A stretch of DNA of 64,000 nucleotides from an uncultured Sphingomonadaceae bacterium. GTDB taxonomy: Bacteria > Pseudomonadota > Alphaproteobacteria > Sphingomonadales > Sphingomonadaceae. Where the stretch lies: positions 157,023 to 221,022 of the forward strand of contig CANKZR010000003.1 of assembly GCA_947488625.1 (NCBI GenBank). The letters run 5' to 3'. The notes under the pieces are model-generated. The model did no database searches and was not told where the DNA came from. It worked only from the letters and a program-made list of their open reading frames with translations. Made by a program: the position numbers and the translations under genes. Shown piece by piece: positions 43,733 to 52,622 of the stretch (position 1 is its first letter; each line of letters begins with the position of its first letter).

Positions 43733-43835
43733 GTTAGGCGATTGCCCTCCCGTCCCCTAGGTTGCCGACCCTAGGGAATCGCCGGACGACTGCAAGAGGG
43801 CGACGACAACAGGTTTCAAAGCAGGGAGAACTCCG

Positions 43836-44213
43836 GTGGCAGAAGGCAAGGTTCTGGGAATTGGCGGATTGTTCATCCGTTCGGCCGATCCAGCAGCGCT
43901 GGCGGCATGGTATCGCGATCACCTGGGTATCGCTGCTACTGAAAGCGGGCAGCCGACGCCGGAGGGTGAATGGGTATGGATGCAGGAGGCAGGGCCAACG
44001 GTGTTTGCCGGCTTCAAGGCAGAATCGGATTACTGGTCAGCCGATCGCCAGGTCATGCTGAACCTGCGCGTGGAAGGGCTTGATGCGCTGCTGGCCAAAC
44101 TGGAGCGGGCCGGTATCGCCGCAAGCCACCGTGAAGAGATGGAGGGCGTGGGCAGGTTTGCACGCATCCACGATCCAGACGGCAATCCGCTGGAGCTGTG
44201 GGAACCCGCCTGA
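43836..44213 (+). CDS. VOC (glyoxalase/bleomycin-resistance) family protein
   Basis: 125 residues from a GTG start (GGGAG about nine bases upstream). Vicinal-oxygen-chelate fold: GIGGLFIRSADPAALAAWYRDHLG at the N-terminus, EWVWMQEAGPTVFAGF in the middle and FARIHDPDGNPLELWEP at the end with the usual metal-site Glu. It may be a dioxygenase, lyase or antibiotic-binding protein; no specific substrate can be given. Confidence 0.9.
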   Translation: MAEGKVLGIGGLFIRSADPAALAAWYRDHLGIAATESGQPTPEGEWVWMQEAGPTVFAGFKAESDYWSADRQVMLNLRVEGLDALLAKLERAGIAASHREEMEGVGRFARIHDPDGNPLELWEPA

Positions 44214-44252
44214 GCGGCCCATTTCACCGAAAGCGCAGCCCGAGCGGGATAG

Positions 44253-44516
44253 CTAGGCGGAGCCGGCAGGCATCACCAACCAGACGCAATCGCTGGTTTC
44301 CGCGATCCGGCAGATCAGCCTGTCATCCCGCCATAGATCCGCCATCCGCTCGTTCGCTTCCCTGTGCGCGATGACCAGCGCCTCGTGAGCGTCGGTGGCC
44401 TTGAACCTGATATCTTTCGCAGGCTGATCATTCCAGGCGGCTATTGCAAGCCGGTAGTCATGGATACCCATGGCAAGACCGCCGCCACCAGCATATGTCG
44501 AATCGATTTTAGCCAT
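44253..44516 (-). CDS. conserved hypothetical protein
   Basis: 87 residues, start MAKIDSTYAGGGGLAMGIHDYRLAIAAW. Central HEALVIAHREANERMADLWRDDRLICRI is helical. Soluble, no recognised domain. GGGCGG lies about six bases before the ATG at 44516. One of several small minus-strand genes before the DUF6894 gene; the gap upstream (44532-44660) is A/T-rich. Confidence 0.55.
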   Translation of the reverse strand: MAKIDSTYAGGGGLAMGIHDYRLAIAAWNDQPAKDIRFKATDAHEALVIAHREANERMADLWRDDRLICRIAETSDCVWLVMPAGSA

Positions 44517-44660
44517 GTGTCCGCCCTTCATTCGAAAGGCATACTGGCAAATTAACAGTTGGAGTCAAAATCAACTTTGTTAAGCTGGATGCTGTTTATT
44601 AGTTCCGTTTTTCAAGTCGCGCAACTTGTTGCTTGGACTTTATTACAATATGATTCCGGT

Positions 44661-44924
44661 CTAATCTATTCGTTTCTCGCGCCCACCAAGAATCACAGTA
44701 ATCGCGTCCCTGAATGCGAGAGTGTGGACGATTCCACCCATGGCATTCTGTATGTCGAGGCGGAAGTCGAGCCTGATGCAACCTTCCAGCGCGTCGTGAC
44801 TGATAATGTCGCGCGCTTCGCGCAGGGTAATTGCAGCGACTTCGGACAGTGAAGCGATGTCCCTACCATCGGGATCGATCAGAACATCGTCGCCATTGCG
44901 CAAGTGAAAGAAATACCGTGGCAC
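44661..44924 (-). CDS. DUF6894 protein (first copy)
   Basis: 87 residues from a GTG start at 44924 that begins directly with the family hallmark PRYFFHLRNGDDVLIDPDGRDI. The end has the conserved NAMGGIVHTLAFRDAI. DUF6894 proteins are small, common in Sphingomonas, Methylobacterium and rhizobia, and of unknown function. The Crp/Fnr gene is divergent from it; a second DUF6894 gene lies on that gene's far side. Confidence 0.85.
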   Translation of the reverse strand: MPRYFFHLRNGDDVLIDPDGRDIASLSEVAAITLREARDIISHDALEGCIRLDFRLDIQNAMGGIVHTLAFRDAITVILGGREKRID

Positions 44925-45175
44925 CGCACACTCCGTGCAATCGGGGCGGGAGCGCAACTGTCTCTCTGTCGCCTGCGCCCGGGATGGTCCGACGATGCCT
45001 CCACCCATAGCAGCTAACACGATGCTAATCCATGTATGTTATAATATGTACAACAATTGATAGTCCGAATGACTGGCTAGTATGTTATGGCAACTATATT
45101 GCTGGAACGACTATTCGGGTATCCGGCGACTGAGAGTGAAAGCGTGCTCCCGCCCCAAGCGACGGGAGACGGCGA

Positions 45176-45913
45176 GTGAAATTCGGACATCCACTGGAAT
45201 TGCTGGTTCGAAGTCTTGAGCTTCAGACCACGCTGGCGAACGAGGATCGCGAAGCGGTCCTCGCGCTTCCGTACACCCTGCGCACTCTCGATCCGCTCAG
45301 CTATCTTGTTCGCGAAGGGGAAAAACCAGACAAGTGCCCCATTCTGGTATCGGGGTTCGCATATCGTCAGAAGATGACGGCGGAAGGAACGCGCCAGATC
45401 GTGGCGATCCATACGCCGGGCGATGCTCTCGATTTTCAGAACCTGTTTCTGAATATTGCCGACCACAACGTGCAGATGCTGACCCGCGGCGAAGTGGCCT
45501 TCGTGAAGCGCAAGGATATGCAGGACCTGTCGTTATCGTCTCGCAAGATTGCCGAGGCGATGTTCGTTAAGACGCTGATCGAAGCGTCCATCCTGCGCGA
45601 ATGGGTCGTGAACGTGGGCAGGCGCAAGGCGCCCGAACGGATCGCCCATGTCCTGTGTGAACTTGGCGCGCGCCTCAAATCCATGGGGCTGGACGGCGAA
45701 TACCGTTACGAATTGCCGATGACACAGGAAGAACTTGGAGATGCCGTGGGGCTGACCCCGGTGCACGTTAGCCGCACGCTGAAGCTATTGTCGGAAGAAG
45801 GCCTGATCACGCGAGAGAAACGCTCAATCGGTTTCCCCGATTGGGAACGGCTATGCGAATACGCCGACTTCGTTGACCGATATCTTCACCTCGATGTCCG
45901 CGTCAGTCCGTAA
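45176..45913 (+). CDS. Crp/Fnr family transcriptional regulator
   Basis: 245 residues from a GTG start (ACGGGAG-like site upstream). N-terminal cyclic-nucleotide-binding-like barrel (about 10-140; LVREGEKPDKCPILVSGFAYRQKM), then a dimerisation helix and a C-terminal HTH_Crp domain (LPMTQEELGDAVGLTPVHVSRTLKLLSEEGLI). No Fnr-type cysteine cluster is seen, so it is not an obvious oxygen sensor. It is flanked by two DUF6894 genes, possible targets. The 155 bases upstream are A/T-rich. Confidence 0.93.
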   Translation: MKFGHPLELLVRSLELQTTLANEDREAVLALPYTLRTLDPLSYLVREGEKPDKCPILVSGFAYRQKMTAEGTRQIVAIHTPGDALDFQNLFLNIADHNVQMLTRGEVAFVKRKDMQDLSLSSRKIAEAMFVKTLIEASILREWVVNVGRRKAPERIAHVLCELGARLKSMGLDGEYRYELPMTQEELGDAVGLTPVHVSRTLKLLSEEGLITREKRSIGFPDWERLCEYADFVDRYLHLDVRVSP

Positions 45914-45928
45914 AACGGAGTTTTGCCC

Positions 45929-46171
45929 GTGAAGTTTTTCTTCCACCTGAACAATAGCACCGGCTGGACGCATGATCGTGAGGGCCATGAACTCGATGGC
46001 GTTTCGCAGGCGCTGGAAACTGCCGTCGAGGCGGCGCGGTCCTTGCTGTGCGCGGACATCGCCGAAGGCAAGCCGGTCGACCTTGGCAGCTACATCGCCA
46101 CCGACGACGAGATAGGGCGAGAAGTGGCCCGCGTCACGTTCGACGAAGTCGTCACCTTCCATTCTCGCTGA
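45929..46171 (+). CDS. DUF6894 protein (second copy)
   Basis: 80 residues from a GTG start at 45929, with GGAG eight bases upstream; a TTG two codons earlier lies too close to the ribosome site. KFFFHLNNSTGWTHDREGHELDGVSQAL is the family motif; the end is EVARVTFDEVVTFHSR. It lies 15 bases after the Crp/Fnr gene and is probably co-transcribed with it. Confidence 0.8.
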   Translation: MKFFFHLNNSTGWTHDREGHELDGVSQALETAVEAARSLLCADIAEGKPVDLGSYIATDDEIGREVARVTFDEVVTFHSR

Positions 46172-46199
46172 AAACCCTTCCTTGATAGTCTGACAGACA

Positions 46200-46231
46200 G
46201 AAAAAAGGCGCACCGCAAGGCGCGCCCTTTT
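46200..46231. terminator. bidirectional terminator
   Basis: AAAAAAGGCGC (46200-46210 region) and GCGCGCCCTTTT (to about 46231) form a stem with A/T tails on both sides, around the loop ACCGCAAGG. It lies between the DUF6894 gene (plus) and infC (minus), suiting both. Confidence 0.85.
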
Positions 46232-46254
46232 CGATTTCTTCTGACGTCGCCGCC

Positions 46255-46797
46255 CTATTTCGGTGACAGGACCATCAGCATCTGACGGCCTTCAAGGCGG
46301 GGATAGGCTTCGATCTTGGCGGTTTCGGCCATATCTTCCTGCACCCGCTTCAGCAGGTCCATGCCCAGGTGCTGGTGCGCCATTTCGCGACCACGGAAAC
46401 GCAGGGTGACCTTCACCTTGTCGCCATTGTCGATGAACTTGTTCACGTTGCGCATCTTCACGTCATAATCATGCGTGTCGATGTTCGGGCGCATCTTCAC
46501 TTCCTTGATGTCCTGCGTTTTCTGCGTCTTGCGCGCCGCATTGGCCTTTTTCTGGGCTTCGTAGCGGTATTTGCCGACATCGAGGAATTTGCAGACCGGC
46601 GGATTCGCGTTGGGCGAAACCTCGACGAGGTTCAGCCCGGCATCGGCTGCCTGCTCGATCGCCTCGTTCGTGTACATCACGCCAAGGTTTTCGCCTTCAC
46701 CATCGATGACGCGAACCTTCTCGGACTGTATGAAATTGTCGTATTTCGGGCCGGATTTGACCGGCGGTGCCATACTGCGGCGGGGTGGACGGGCTAT
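46255..46797 (-). CDS. infC: translation initiation factor IF-3, apparent ATA start
   Basis: IF-3 binds the 30S subunit, blocks premature 50S joining and rejects non-canonical start codons. The usual reading starts at the ATG 46773 ([14 protein letters not shown]), but that ATG has no Shine-Dalgarno. Eight codons upstream the frame reads ATA GCC CGT CCA CCC CGC CGC AGT, i.e. (M)ARPPRRS, then MAPPVK. AGGAG at 46805-46809 lies seven bases before this ATA. With it the protein is 180 residues, the E. coli length, and the extension matches the RPP(R) leader of alphaproteobacterial IF-3. E. coli infC uses AUU for autoregulation; AUA here would serve the same end. N and C domains are intact. Confidence 0.9.
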   Translation of the reverse strand: MARPPRRSMAPPVKSGPKYDNFIQSEKVRVIDGEGENLGVMYTNEAIEQAADAGLNLVEVSPNANPPVCKFLDVGKYRYEAQKKANAARKTQKTQDIKEVKMRPNIDTHDYDVKMRNVNKFIDNGDKVKVTLRFRGREMAHQHLGMDLLKRVQEDMAETAKIEAYPRLEGRQMLMVLSPK

Positions 46798-46866
46798 GGA
46801 ATCACTCCTGTAATGGTTGTCGTTAGGCGGTCTATGTAGTGCGTAACGCGCCCGAACGCCAGAGGT

Positions 46867-47586
46867 TCACACGCTCTCGCGCCACAGCGGGAAACGCGCC
46901 AGCCGCTTTCCCGCAGGCACTACCGCATCGATCGCGCTGGCAGGCTGCAGGGCCTTCAGGATTGCCGGATCCGCTGCATCCATTCCGCCGGTCAGCGATC
47001 CGAATGCCGGGAGGATCACCCGCCCGCAGATTGCCCCTGCAGCATCCGGACCGTTGTGGCTCACCACGGCGCAGGGTCGGCGGATGTGGCGGTGGTGAAT
47101 CTTCACCTGCACGCGCGGGTGGAAATGGCCGGAAAGTTCTGGCCGCGTTTCACCCTTTTTCGCCATGTGCCGCAGCACCATGCCCGCCACTTCCAGCTCA
47201 ACGGCGATCGTGCCGCCACTGCTGGCTTCCATCGCGGGGTCGTGATTGCCGGTGATCCATACCCAGTCGGTGGCGCGGGTAAGAGCGGCCAGCATACCGC
47301 GTTCATGATCGCCCAGCGTTTGCGAGCCGTGCGAATCGTGGAAATTGTCGCCCAGCGTATAAACGCGCCGCGCACCGGTTTCGCGAACCGCCTCCGCCAG
47401 CCGTTCCAGCGTTTCGCGGCTGTCGTAGGGCGGCAGCAACTGGCCGTGACGTGCGAAGAAGCTGGCCTTTTCAAGGTGCAGGTCCGCCACCAGCAGCGCG
47501 TTTTCGCGCGGCCAGAAGAGCGCGCGCGACTTCGTCAGCACGAACTCGTCTCCGCAAAAGGGGAAGGCGAACGAAACGGGAACCAT
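46867..47586 (-). CDS. pdeM: ligase-associated DNA-repair endonuclease PdeM
   Basis: 239-residue calcineurin-like phosphoesterase. Metal-site motifs in order: DLHLEKASFFARHG, TLGDNFHDSHG, WITGNHDPA and LSGHFHPR. PdeM proteins are encoded near an ATP-dependent DNA ligase, helicase and exonuclease in many bacteria; those partners are not in the window. The ATG at 47586 is used; a GTG three codons upstream is possible. The gene is divergent from hemF, 45 bases away. Confidence 0.92.
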   Translation of the reverse strand: MVPVSFAFPFCGDEFVLTKSRALFWPRENALLVADLHLEKASFFARHGQLLPPYDSRETLERLAEAVRETGARRVYTLGDNFHDSHGSQTLGDHERGMLAALTRATDWVWITGNHDPAMEASSGGTIAVELEVAGMVLRHMAKKGETRPELSGHFHPRVQVKIHHRHIRRPCAVVSHNGPDAAGAICGRVILPAFGSLTGGMDAADPAILKALQPASAIDAVVPAGKRLARFPLWRESV

Positions 47587-47631
47587 GGGTTCCACTTGCC
47601 GCCCGCGGCACGCTTTGGCAAGAGCCTATGC

Positions 47632-48486
47632 ATGAACTGGACCGACCAAACCCAATCCGCCCGCCAATGGTTCGAAACCCTGCGCGACCGGATTTGCGCC
47701 GAGTTCGAAGCGATCGAGCGCGAAGCCGCATCGGATGCCGTATTCGAATACACCGCATGGGACCGCGAGACCGACGATGGCTCCGATGGCGGCGGGGGTA
47801 TGCGCGGGGTAATGAAAGGCAAGGTGTTCGAAAAAGTCGGCGTGAATGTCTCTACCGTCTCCGGCGCGTTTTCACCTGAATTTGCCGGACAGGTGAACGG
47901 TGCCAGCGTGGATCATCCCGAGTTCACCGCTACGGGCATCAGCCTTGTCGCCCACATGGCCAACCCGCATGTTCCGGCCGTGCACATGAACACCCGCTTC
48001 CTCACTACGCAGGCGGCATGGTTCGGCGGCGGGGCGGATCTGAACCCGCCCATCGAATACGCCGATGATACGCAAGCCTTCCACGCCCGCCTGCGCGCAG
48101 CCTGCGCGGCGCACAACCCCACCTATTACGACCGGTTCAAGAAATGGGCGGATGACTATTTCTTCATCCCCCACCGCAACGTGCATCGCGGCGTGGGCGG
48201 CATCTTCTACGATCACCTGGAATGCGGCGATCTGGCTGCGTTCGAGCGCAATTTTGCCTTCACCAGGGACGTTGGGGAGGCTTTCCTCGACGCCTTCCCT
48301 GCCATCGTGAGGAAGCGCATGGACCATGACTGGACGCCTGAGGAGAAGGCCCGGCAACTGGAATGGCGCGGGCGCTACGTCGAATTCAACCTGGTCTATG
48401 ACCGCGGCACGCTGTTCGGCCTGAAAACCGGTGGCAATATCGACGCGATCCTGATGAGCCTGCCGCCGGAGGTGACTTGGGGGTGA
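47632..48486 (+). CDS. hemF: oxygen-dependent coproporphyrinogen III oxidase HemF
   Basis: Converts coproporphyrinogen III to protoporphyrinogen IX with molecular oxygen in heme (and bacteriochlorophyll) synthesis. 284 residues; signature blocks GGGGMRGVMKGKVFEKVGVNVS, VPAVHMNTRFL, GGADLNP and YVEFNLVYDRGTLFGL. Aerobic enzyme, cofactor-free. The ATG at 47632 starts MNWTDQTQSARQW; an ATG four bases earlier is in another frame. Confidence 0.98.
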   Translation: MNWTDQTQSARQWFETLRDRICAEFEAIEREAASDAVFEYTAWDRETDDGSDGGGGMRGVMKGKVFEKVGVNVSTVSGAFSPEFAGQVNGASVDHPEFTATGISLVAHMANPHVPAVHMNTRFLTTQAAWFGGGADLNPPIEYADDTQAFHARLRAACAAHNPTYYDRFKKWADDYFFIPHRNVHRGVGGIFYDHLECGDLAAFERNFAFTRDVGEAFLDAFPAIVRKRMDHDWTPEEKARQLEWRGRYVEFNLVYDRGTLFGLKTGGNIDAILMSLPPEVTWG

Positions 48487-48499
48487 TTTGCTGGGGCGC

Positions 48500-49429
48500 C
48501 TATTCTTCCGCGCCGTAAACCCGCACCCAGTCCACTTCCATTGCCAGTTCGCCAGCTTCGATCCTGTCAGCGGTCGATTTCGGCATGCCTTTGTAAGGCT
48601 CTTCGATACCGTTGATCTTGTAGGGGTAGATGCCGCCCACGGCGAAATTCAGCACCACGTATTGCGGATTGTCGAACACCCAGTCGCCGAAGAATTCGAC
48701 GTTGGTTTTCGGCACGCGGAACGTGAGGCGATCGTCAACGAAGAACTCCACCCCTTCAGGGGTCCATTCGGCGGCGTAGACGTGCCAGTCGGTAACGTCG
48801 GTGCCTTCGGGAAAATACTGACGGTCCGCGATACCCGCGTCGCCTGAGTAGCCGGGGCCGTGGAGTGCCACGCCGGTCCAGTCGGCCTGGCCCACATATT
48901 CCATGATGTCGATCTCGCCTTCGCTGGGCCATTCGGCATCGGCCAGCAGCCAGAAGGCGGGCCACACGCCCATGGCATCGGGCATACGGATGCGGGCCTC
49001 CGCACGGCCATAGGTGAATTCGAAATTGCCACGGGTGTTGACCCTGCCGGAAATGAAGTCGGCATTGCGTTCTTCATTCGTATCCTCGCCGGGGCGATAG
49101 ACCGGGCGCAGCACCAGCGCGCCGCCATCGGCACCGTCCAGACCCTGCACGAACTGGATCGTATCGGGCGAATTGACGTAGGCCTGTTCCTCCTCGTTCA
49201 CCCAGAAATCCATGCCCACCGTGTTCCAGCGCGTGGGATCGAGGCGGTCGCCGGAGAACTCGTCGGAGAAGAGCAGCTCCCGCGCTGCTCCCGCGCCGCC
49301 CGAACCATCGGCCTGCGCCTGCGCGGCGTCGACTTCGGCCTCGGTAGCCGGTGCGGGATCGGCGGACTGGCCGCAAGCGGCAAGCGAAAGAGAAAGCGCG
49401 GAAAGGAGCAAGGTAGGCATGTTGTTCAT
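48500..49429 (-). CDS. glycoside hydrolase family 16 lipoprotein
   Basis: 309 residues. Lipoprotein signal (MPTLLLSALSLSLAACGQ), an acidic/Ala-rich linker, then a GH16 beta-sandwich. The catalytic stretch is EGEIDIMEYVG (nucleophile and acid/base Glu on both sides of the Asp). Upstream RMPDAMGVWPAFWLL and downstream DWHVYAAEWTPEGVEFFVDD are typical of laminarinase/agarase-like members. It probably cleaves beta-1,3- or beta-1,4-glucan or galactan such as algal polysaccharide. Convergent with hemF. ATG 49429 and 49420 are both plausible. Confidence 0.93.
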   Translation of the reverse strand: MNNMPTLLLSALSLSLAACGQSADPAPATEAEVDAAQAQADGSGGAGAARELLFSDEFSGDRLDPTRWNTVGMDFWVNEEEQAYVNSPDTIQFVQGLDGADGGALVLRPVYRPGEDTNEERNADFISGRVNTRGNFEFTYGRAEARIRMPDAMGVWPAFWLLADAEWPSEGEIDIMEYVGQADWTGVALHGPGYSGDAGIADRQYFPEGTDVTDWHVYAAEWTPEGVEFFVDDRLTFRVPKTNVEFFGDWVFDNPQYVVLNFAVGGIYPYKINGIEEPYKGMPKSTADRIEAGELAMEVDWVRVYGAEE

Positions 49430-49481
49430 GCAGCAATGCTTATCGCCTTGCTGCGCGCGTGTCACTATGTGAACGCTCACA

Positions 49482-50393
49482 TCACCGCTGGATTTCGCCT
49501 TCCCTCTCCATCCGCGCGTATTCCTCTTCCATCAGGCTTTCCACGTCGGTCAGCGCCAGCCTGGAATCGCGCGTGGGGGAACTGCGATAGAGCGCACGCA
49601 GGTAGGATCGGTCGAACACGCTGAGACGCGTCACGTCGCGGGCAGGGCCGAATGCCCCCAGAACCGTGTCGAAGGCGAGATTTTCGTTCGGCTCTTCTGT
49701 CTTGGCGAGCGCGCGCATGGTGGCATAATCGGCCAGCGTCAGAGCATCCACCGTGCCCAGTTCTGATCGACGGAAAAGCACCACCGAGAACTCGATATCC
49801 TGCCGGATGGCGGTATTCGTGCGCGTCATCAGGGTGGTTTCGTTGACAGCGTCGGAATTTGCGCCCTGGACCGCTTCCAGACCGCCGCGATTTCGAATGC
49901 TGACGAGGTTCCAGCTGAGCGCCGCGCCATCCTGGTCTTCGATGCGCTCCCGCTCCCAATAGCCAAGCCCGCGGATGAGGAAATCGTTCTCGTCGCGCAG
50001 TTCCTTGAACGTTGCGTGCGGATCGTCGACCACGATCACCCAGACATTGGCCCCGCAGTTTTCGGTAGCGTCAACCTCCACACCGACCTGTTCGGCATTG
50101 TCGTAGATCCTGTCGATCACGAGCTGGGCGTTTTCCGGGGCGAGCCCCCAGACGCCCGGACAGATCGGCTTGTTGAAGCGCGCCAGCGGTTCCATTGCCG
50201 ATGTGGCGCGTGGCGTGATGTCGCGCGTCTGGTCTCGCGCATCGGCACGGTCGACGTCGATCGTGCCCTCTACTACGATATCGTCATTTCCCGGATCGGC
50301 GTTCGCGCTATCCTGCGCATGTAGCGGCGCTGCAAGGACCGTAGCTGCGCTGCACGCAATGGCCGTGAAAATGTGGTGAGCGGAGCTTTTCAT
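49482..50393 (-). CDS. secreted protein of unknown function
   Basis: 303 residues from the ATG at 50393. Signal peptide MKSSAHHIFTAIACSAATVLAAPLHAQ, then a polar region (DDIVVEGTIDVDRADARD resembles a TonB-receptor-like N-terminal tag) and a globular part with CPGVWGLAPENAQLVIDRIYDNA and CGANVWVIVVDDPHATFKELRDEN, two Cys residues that may pair. No family could be assigned. Divergent from the M1 peptidase gene with about 206 bases between. Confidence 0.65.
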   Translation of the reverse strand: MKSSAHHIFTAIACSAATVLAAPLHAQDSANADPGNDDIVVEGTIDVDRADARDQTRDITPRATSAMEPLARFNKPICPGVWGLAPENAQLVIDRIYDNAEQVGVEVDATENCGANVWVIVVDDPHATFKELRDENDFLIRGLGYWERERIEDQDGAALSWNLVSIRNRGGLEAVQGANSDAVNETTLMTRTNTAIRQDIEFSVVLFRRSELGTVDALTLADYATMRALAKTEEPNENLAFDTVLGAFGPARDVTRLSVFDRSYLRALYRSSPTRDSRLALTDVESLMEEEYARMEREGEIQR

Positions 50394-50599
50394 AATCAGG
50401 TTCCTTTGTCTGTGCTGCCCTGGTCTTGTTGAACCGCGGCGCAACCGATCCCTGCCGCTGCTGGCCGATAAAAGCATGAGCGTCGTGTGAGATATCGCTG
50501 AGATATCATATTTTGCACGCGATTGCCGACGAAATGCTGACTCTGCCCGACAATTTGCCTACAGGGATGGAAATCGGTCGCAAACCTCCCGGAGATTCC

Positions 50600-52519
50600 A
50601 TGCGTATCCTTGCTATCGCACCAGTCCTGTTCATGCCTTTCCTCATGACCGCCTGCACGGCTGACGACCTGCCGGAACAGGAGCGAAAGGTGGCCCCCAT
50701 CCTCACCACCGATGAAGCCCTGGATGAATTCACCTACGCCCGCCCGCTGGAGGCGCGGGTGACACACGTGGCGCTCGATCTCGACCTCGATTTCGAAGGC
50801 AAGCGCGTGGAAGGCGTGGCCACGCTGGATGTGGAGGCCGCAGAGGACGCGAGTGAGATCGTGCTCGATTCCGACGGGTTGATGATCGGCGGCATCACCG
50901 ATGGCAATGGCAATGAACTCGACTTCACCGTCGGCGAGAGCGATCCCGAGAAGGGTGAACCGATCACCGTGCAACTGGGCGAACTGACCGGGCCGGGCCT
51001 GCAGCAGGTCGTCATCTCCTACGCCAGCGGGCCGGAGGCCGAGGCGTTGCAATGGCTCTCGCCCGAACAGACTGCAGGCGGCGAGTACCCGTTCGTTTTC
51101 AGCCAGGGACAAGCGATCCTCAACCGCACGTGGATCCCCACGCAGGACAGCCCCGGTATTCGCCAGACCTGGGAAGCGCGCATTACCGCGCCCAAGCCGC
51201 TTAATGTGGTGATGAGCGGCATCAGTCGCGGTGAGCCCGAAGACGTCGGCGAGAACCGACGCGCGTTCGAATTCGTGATGGAAAACTCGATCCCGCCCTA
51301 CCTGATCGCGATTGCCGCCGGGAACATCGAATTTGCCGAACTGGGTCCGCGCTCCGGCGTCTGGGCAGAGCCAGAAGTGCTGGAAGAGGCCGCCGCGGAA
51401 CTGACCGATACCGAGGCAATGATCGACGCGGCGGAAGAAATTTACGGCACCTACCGCTGGGGGCGCTACGACATGATCGTGCTGCCGCCCGCCTTCCCTT
51501 ACGGTGGCATGGAAAACCCGGTGATGACCTTCCTCACACCCACCTTCATTGCAGGAGACCGTTCCAACACCGGACTGATTGCGCACGAACTGGCGCATAG
51601 CTGGTCTGGCAACCTCGTCACCTATTCCAGCTGGCGCGACGGCTGGCTGAACGAAGGCGTCACCTCATATTTCGAAAGCCGTATTTCGGAAGCCGTATTC
51701 GGGGAGCAGCGCGCCAATCAGGAATATGCGTTGAGCTATGCCAGCCTGATCGAAGCCATCGAAGAAAACGGTCCGGACAACCCCAACACCGCCATGCGCA
51801 CGCCCGAAGGGATCAGTCCATTCGAGACGGTTGGTCCGGCCATTTACGACAAGGGCACGGTTTTCCTGCGCACGGTGGAGAACATCCTTGGCCGCGAACG
51901 CTTCGACGAATTCATGCGCGGCTGGTTCGATCGCCACGCTTTCCAGCCTGCCACCTCCGAGATGTTCCTGTCCGAACTGCGCGAATACGTGATCGACGGT
52001 GACGAGGAGCTCGAAGAGCAACTGATGCTGGATGAATGGGTCTATGGCACCGGCCTGCCTGAAAACGCCATCGCCCCGGATCCGCAGGCCTTTTCCGAGG
52101 TCGATAGCGCCGCCCAGTCCTATGGCGCCGATGGCACCATGCCTGACAGCGCCACGTGGCGCGGCTGGACCGGGGCGGAACAACAACGCTTCCTGCAGGA
52201 ATTGCCGGAAGATATGTCCGACCGCCAGCTGGCTGCCCTGAACGAGCGGCTCGCCTTGTCGGAATCCGGCAATAACGAGGTGCTGTTCCTGTGGCTGGAA
52301 GCTGCATTGCGTAACGAATACCAGCCGGCGGTAACGCAGGCGGAAACCTTTCTTGCCGAAGTCGGCCGCAACAAGTTCGTTGAGCCCCTGTTTGCCGCCC
52401 TTTGGGAAACCGGCAGCTGGGGTCAGCCCATCGCCACGCGCATCTACGGTGAAACGCGCAGCGGCTATCACAGCTACACCCGCGGCAAGGTGGACGCGAT
52501 CGTCGGGCGGGAAAGCTGA
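50600..52519 (+). CDS. M1 family metallopeptidase, LTA4-hydrolase-like
   Basis: 639 residues. Short lipoprotein-like signal (MRILAIAPVLFMPFLMTAC). N-terminal beta-saddle domain, then the M1 catalytic domain with the exopeptidase motif GGMENP and zinc site HELAHSW...NEG (HEXXH plus Glu 18 residues on; nucleotides about 51586-51656). The C-terminal helical domain with YHSYTRGKVDAIV is that of leukotriene A4 hydrolase-type aminopeptidases. Bacterial members are periplasmic or outer-membrane-anchored aminopeptidases. An in-frame ATG at 50513 is less likely because the signal begins at 50600. Confidence 0.93.
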   Translation: MRILAIAPVLFMPFLMTACTADDLPEQERKVAPILTTDEALDEFTYARPLEARVTHVALDLDLDFEGKRVEGVATLDVEAAEDASEIVLDSDGLMIGGITDGNGNELDFTVGESDPEKGEPITVQLGELTGPGLQQVVISYASGPEAEALQWLSPEQTAGGEYPFVFSQGQAILNRTWIPTQDSPGIRQTWEARITAPKPLNVVMSGISRGEPEDVGENRRAFEFVMENSIPPYLIAIAAGNIEFAELGPRSGVWAEPEVLEEAAAELTDTEAMIDAAEEIYGTYRWGRYDMIVLPPAFPYGGMENPVMTFLTPTFIAGDRSNTGLIAHELAHSWSGNLVTYSSWRDGWLNEGVTSYFESRISEAVFGEQRANQEYALSYASLIEAIEENGPDNPNTAMRTPEGISPFETVGPAIYDKGTVFLRTVENILGRERFDEFMRGWFDRHAFQPATSEMFLSELREYVIDGDEELEEQLMLDEWVYGTGLPENAIAPDPQAFSEVDSAAQSYGADGTMPDSATWRGWTGAEQQRFLQELPEDMSDRQLAALNERLALSESGNNEVLFLWLEAALRNEYQPAVTQAETFLAEVGRNKFVEPLFAALWETGSWGQPIATRIYGETRSGYHSYTRGKVDAIVGRES

Positions 52520-52622
52520 GGGTCCTGCTGGCTGTGAGGGGAACACCCTGACAGACAATTGCGACATGGCTGCACTGTTTGCACTTGCCGAAATGCTCGG
52601 TGCCCCGCACATTCATTAAACG

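Noticed and set aside
44559..44852. Plus-strand frame with a hydrophobic start opposite the DUF6894 gene
   Set aside because: Most of it is antisense to the DUF6894 gene, which has a recognised motif; no ribosome site and no domain.
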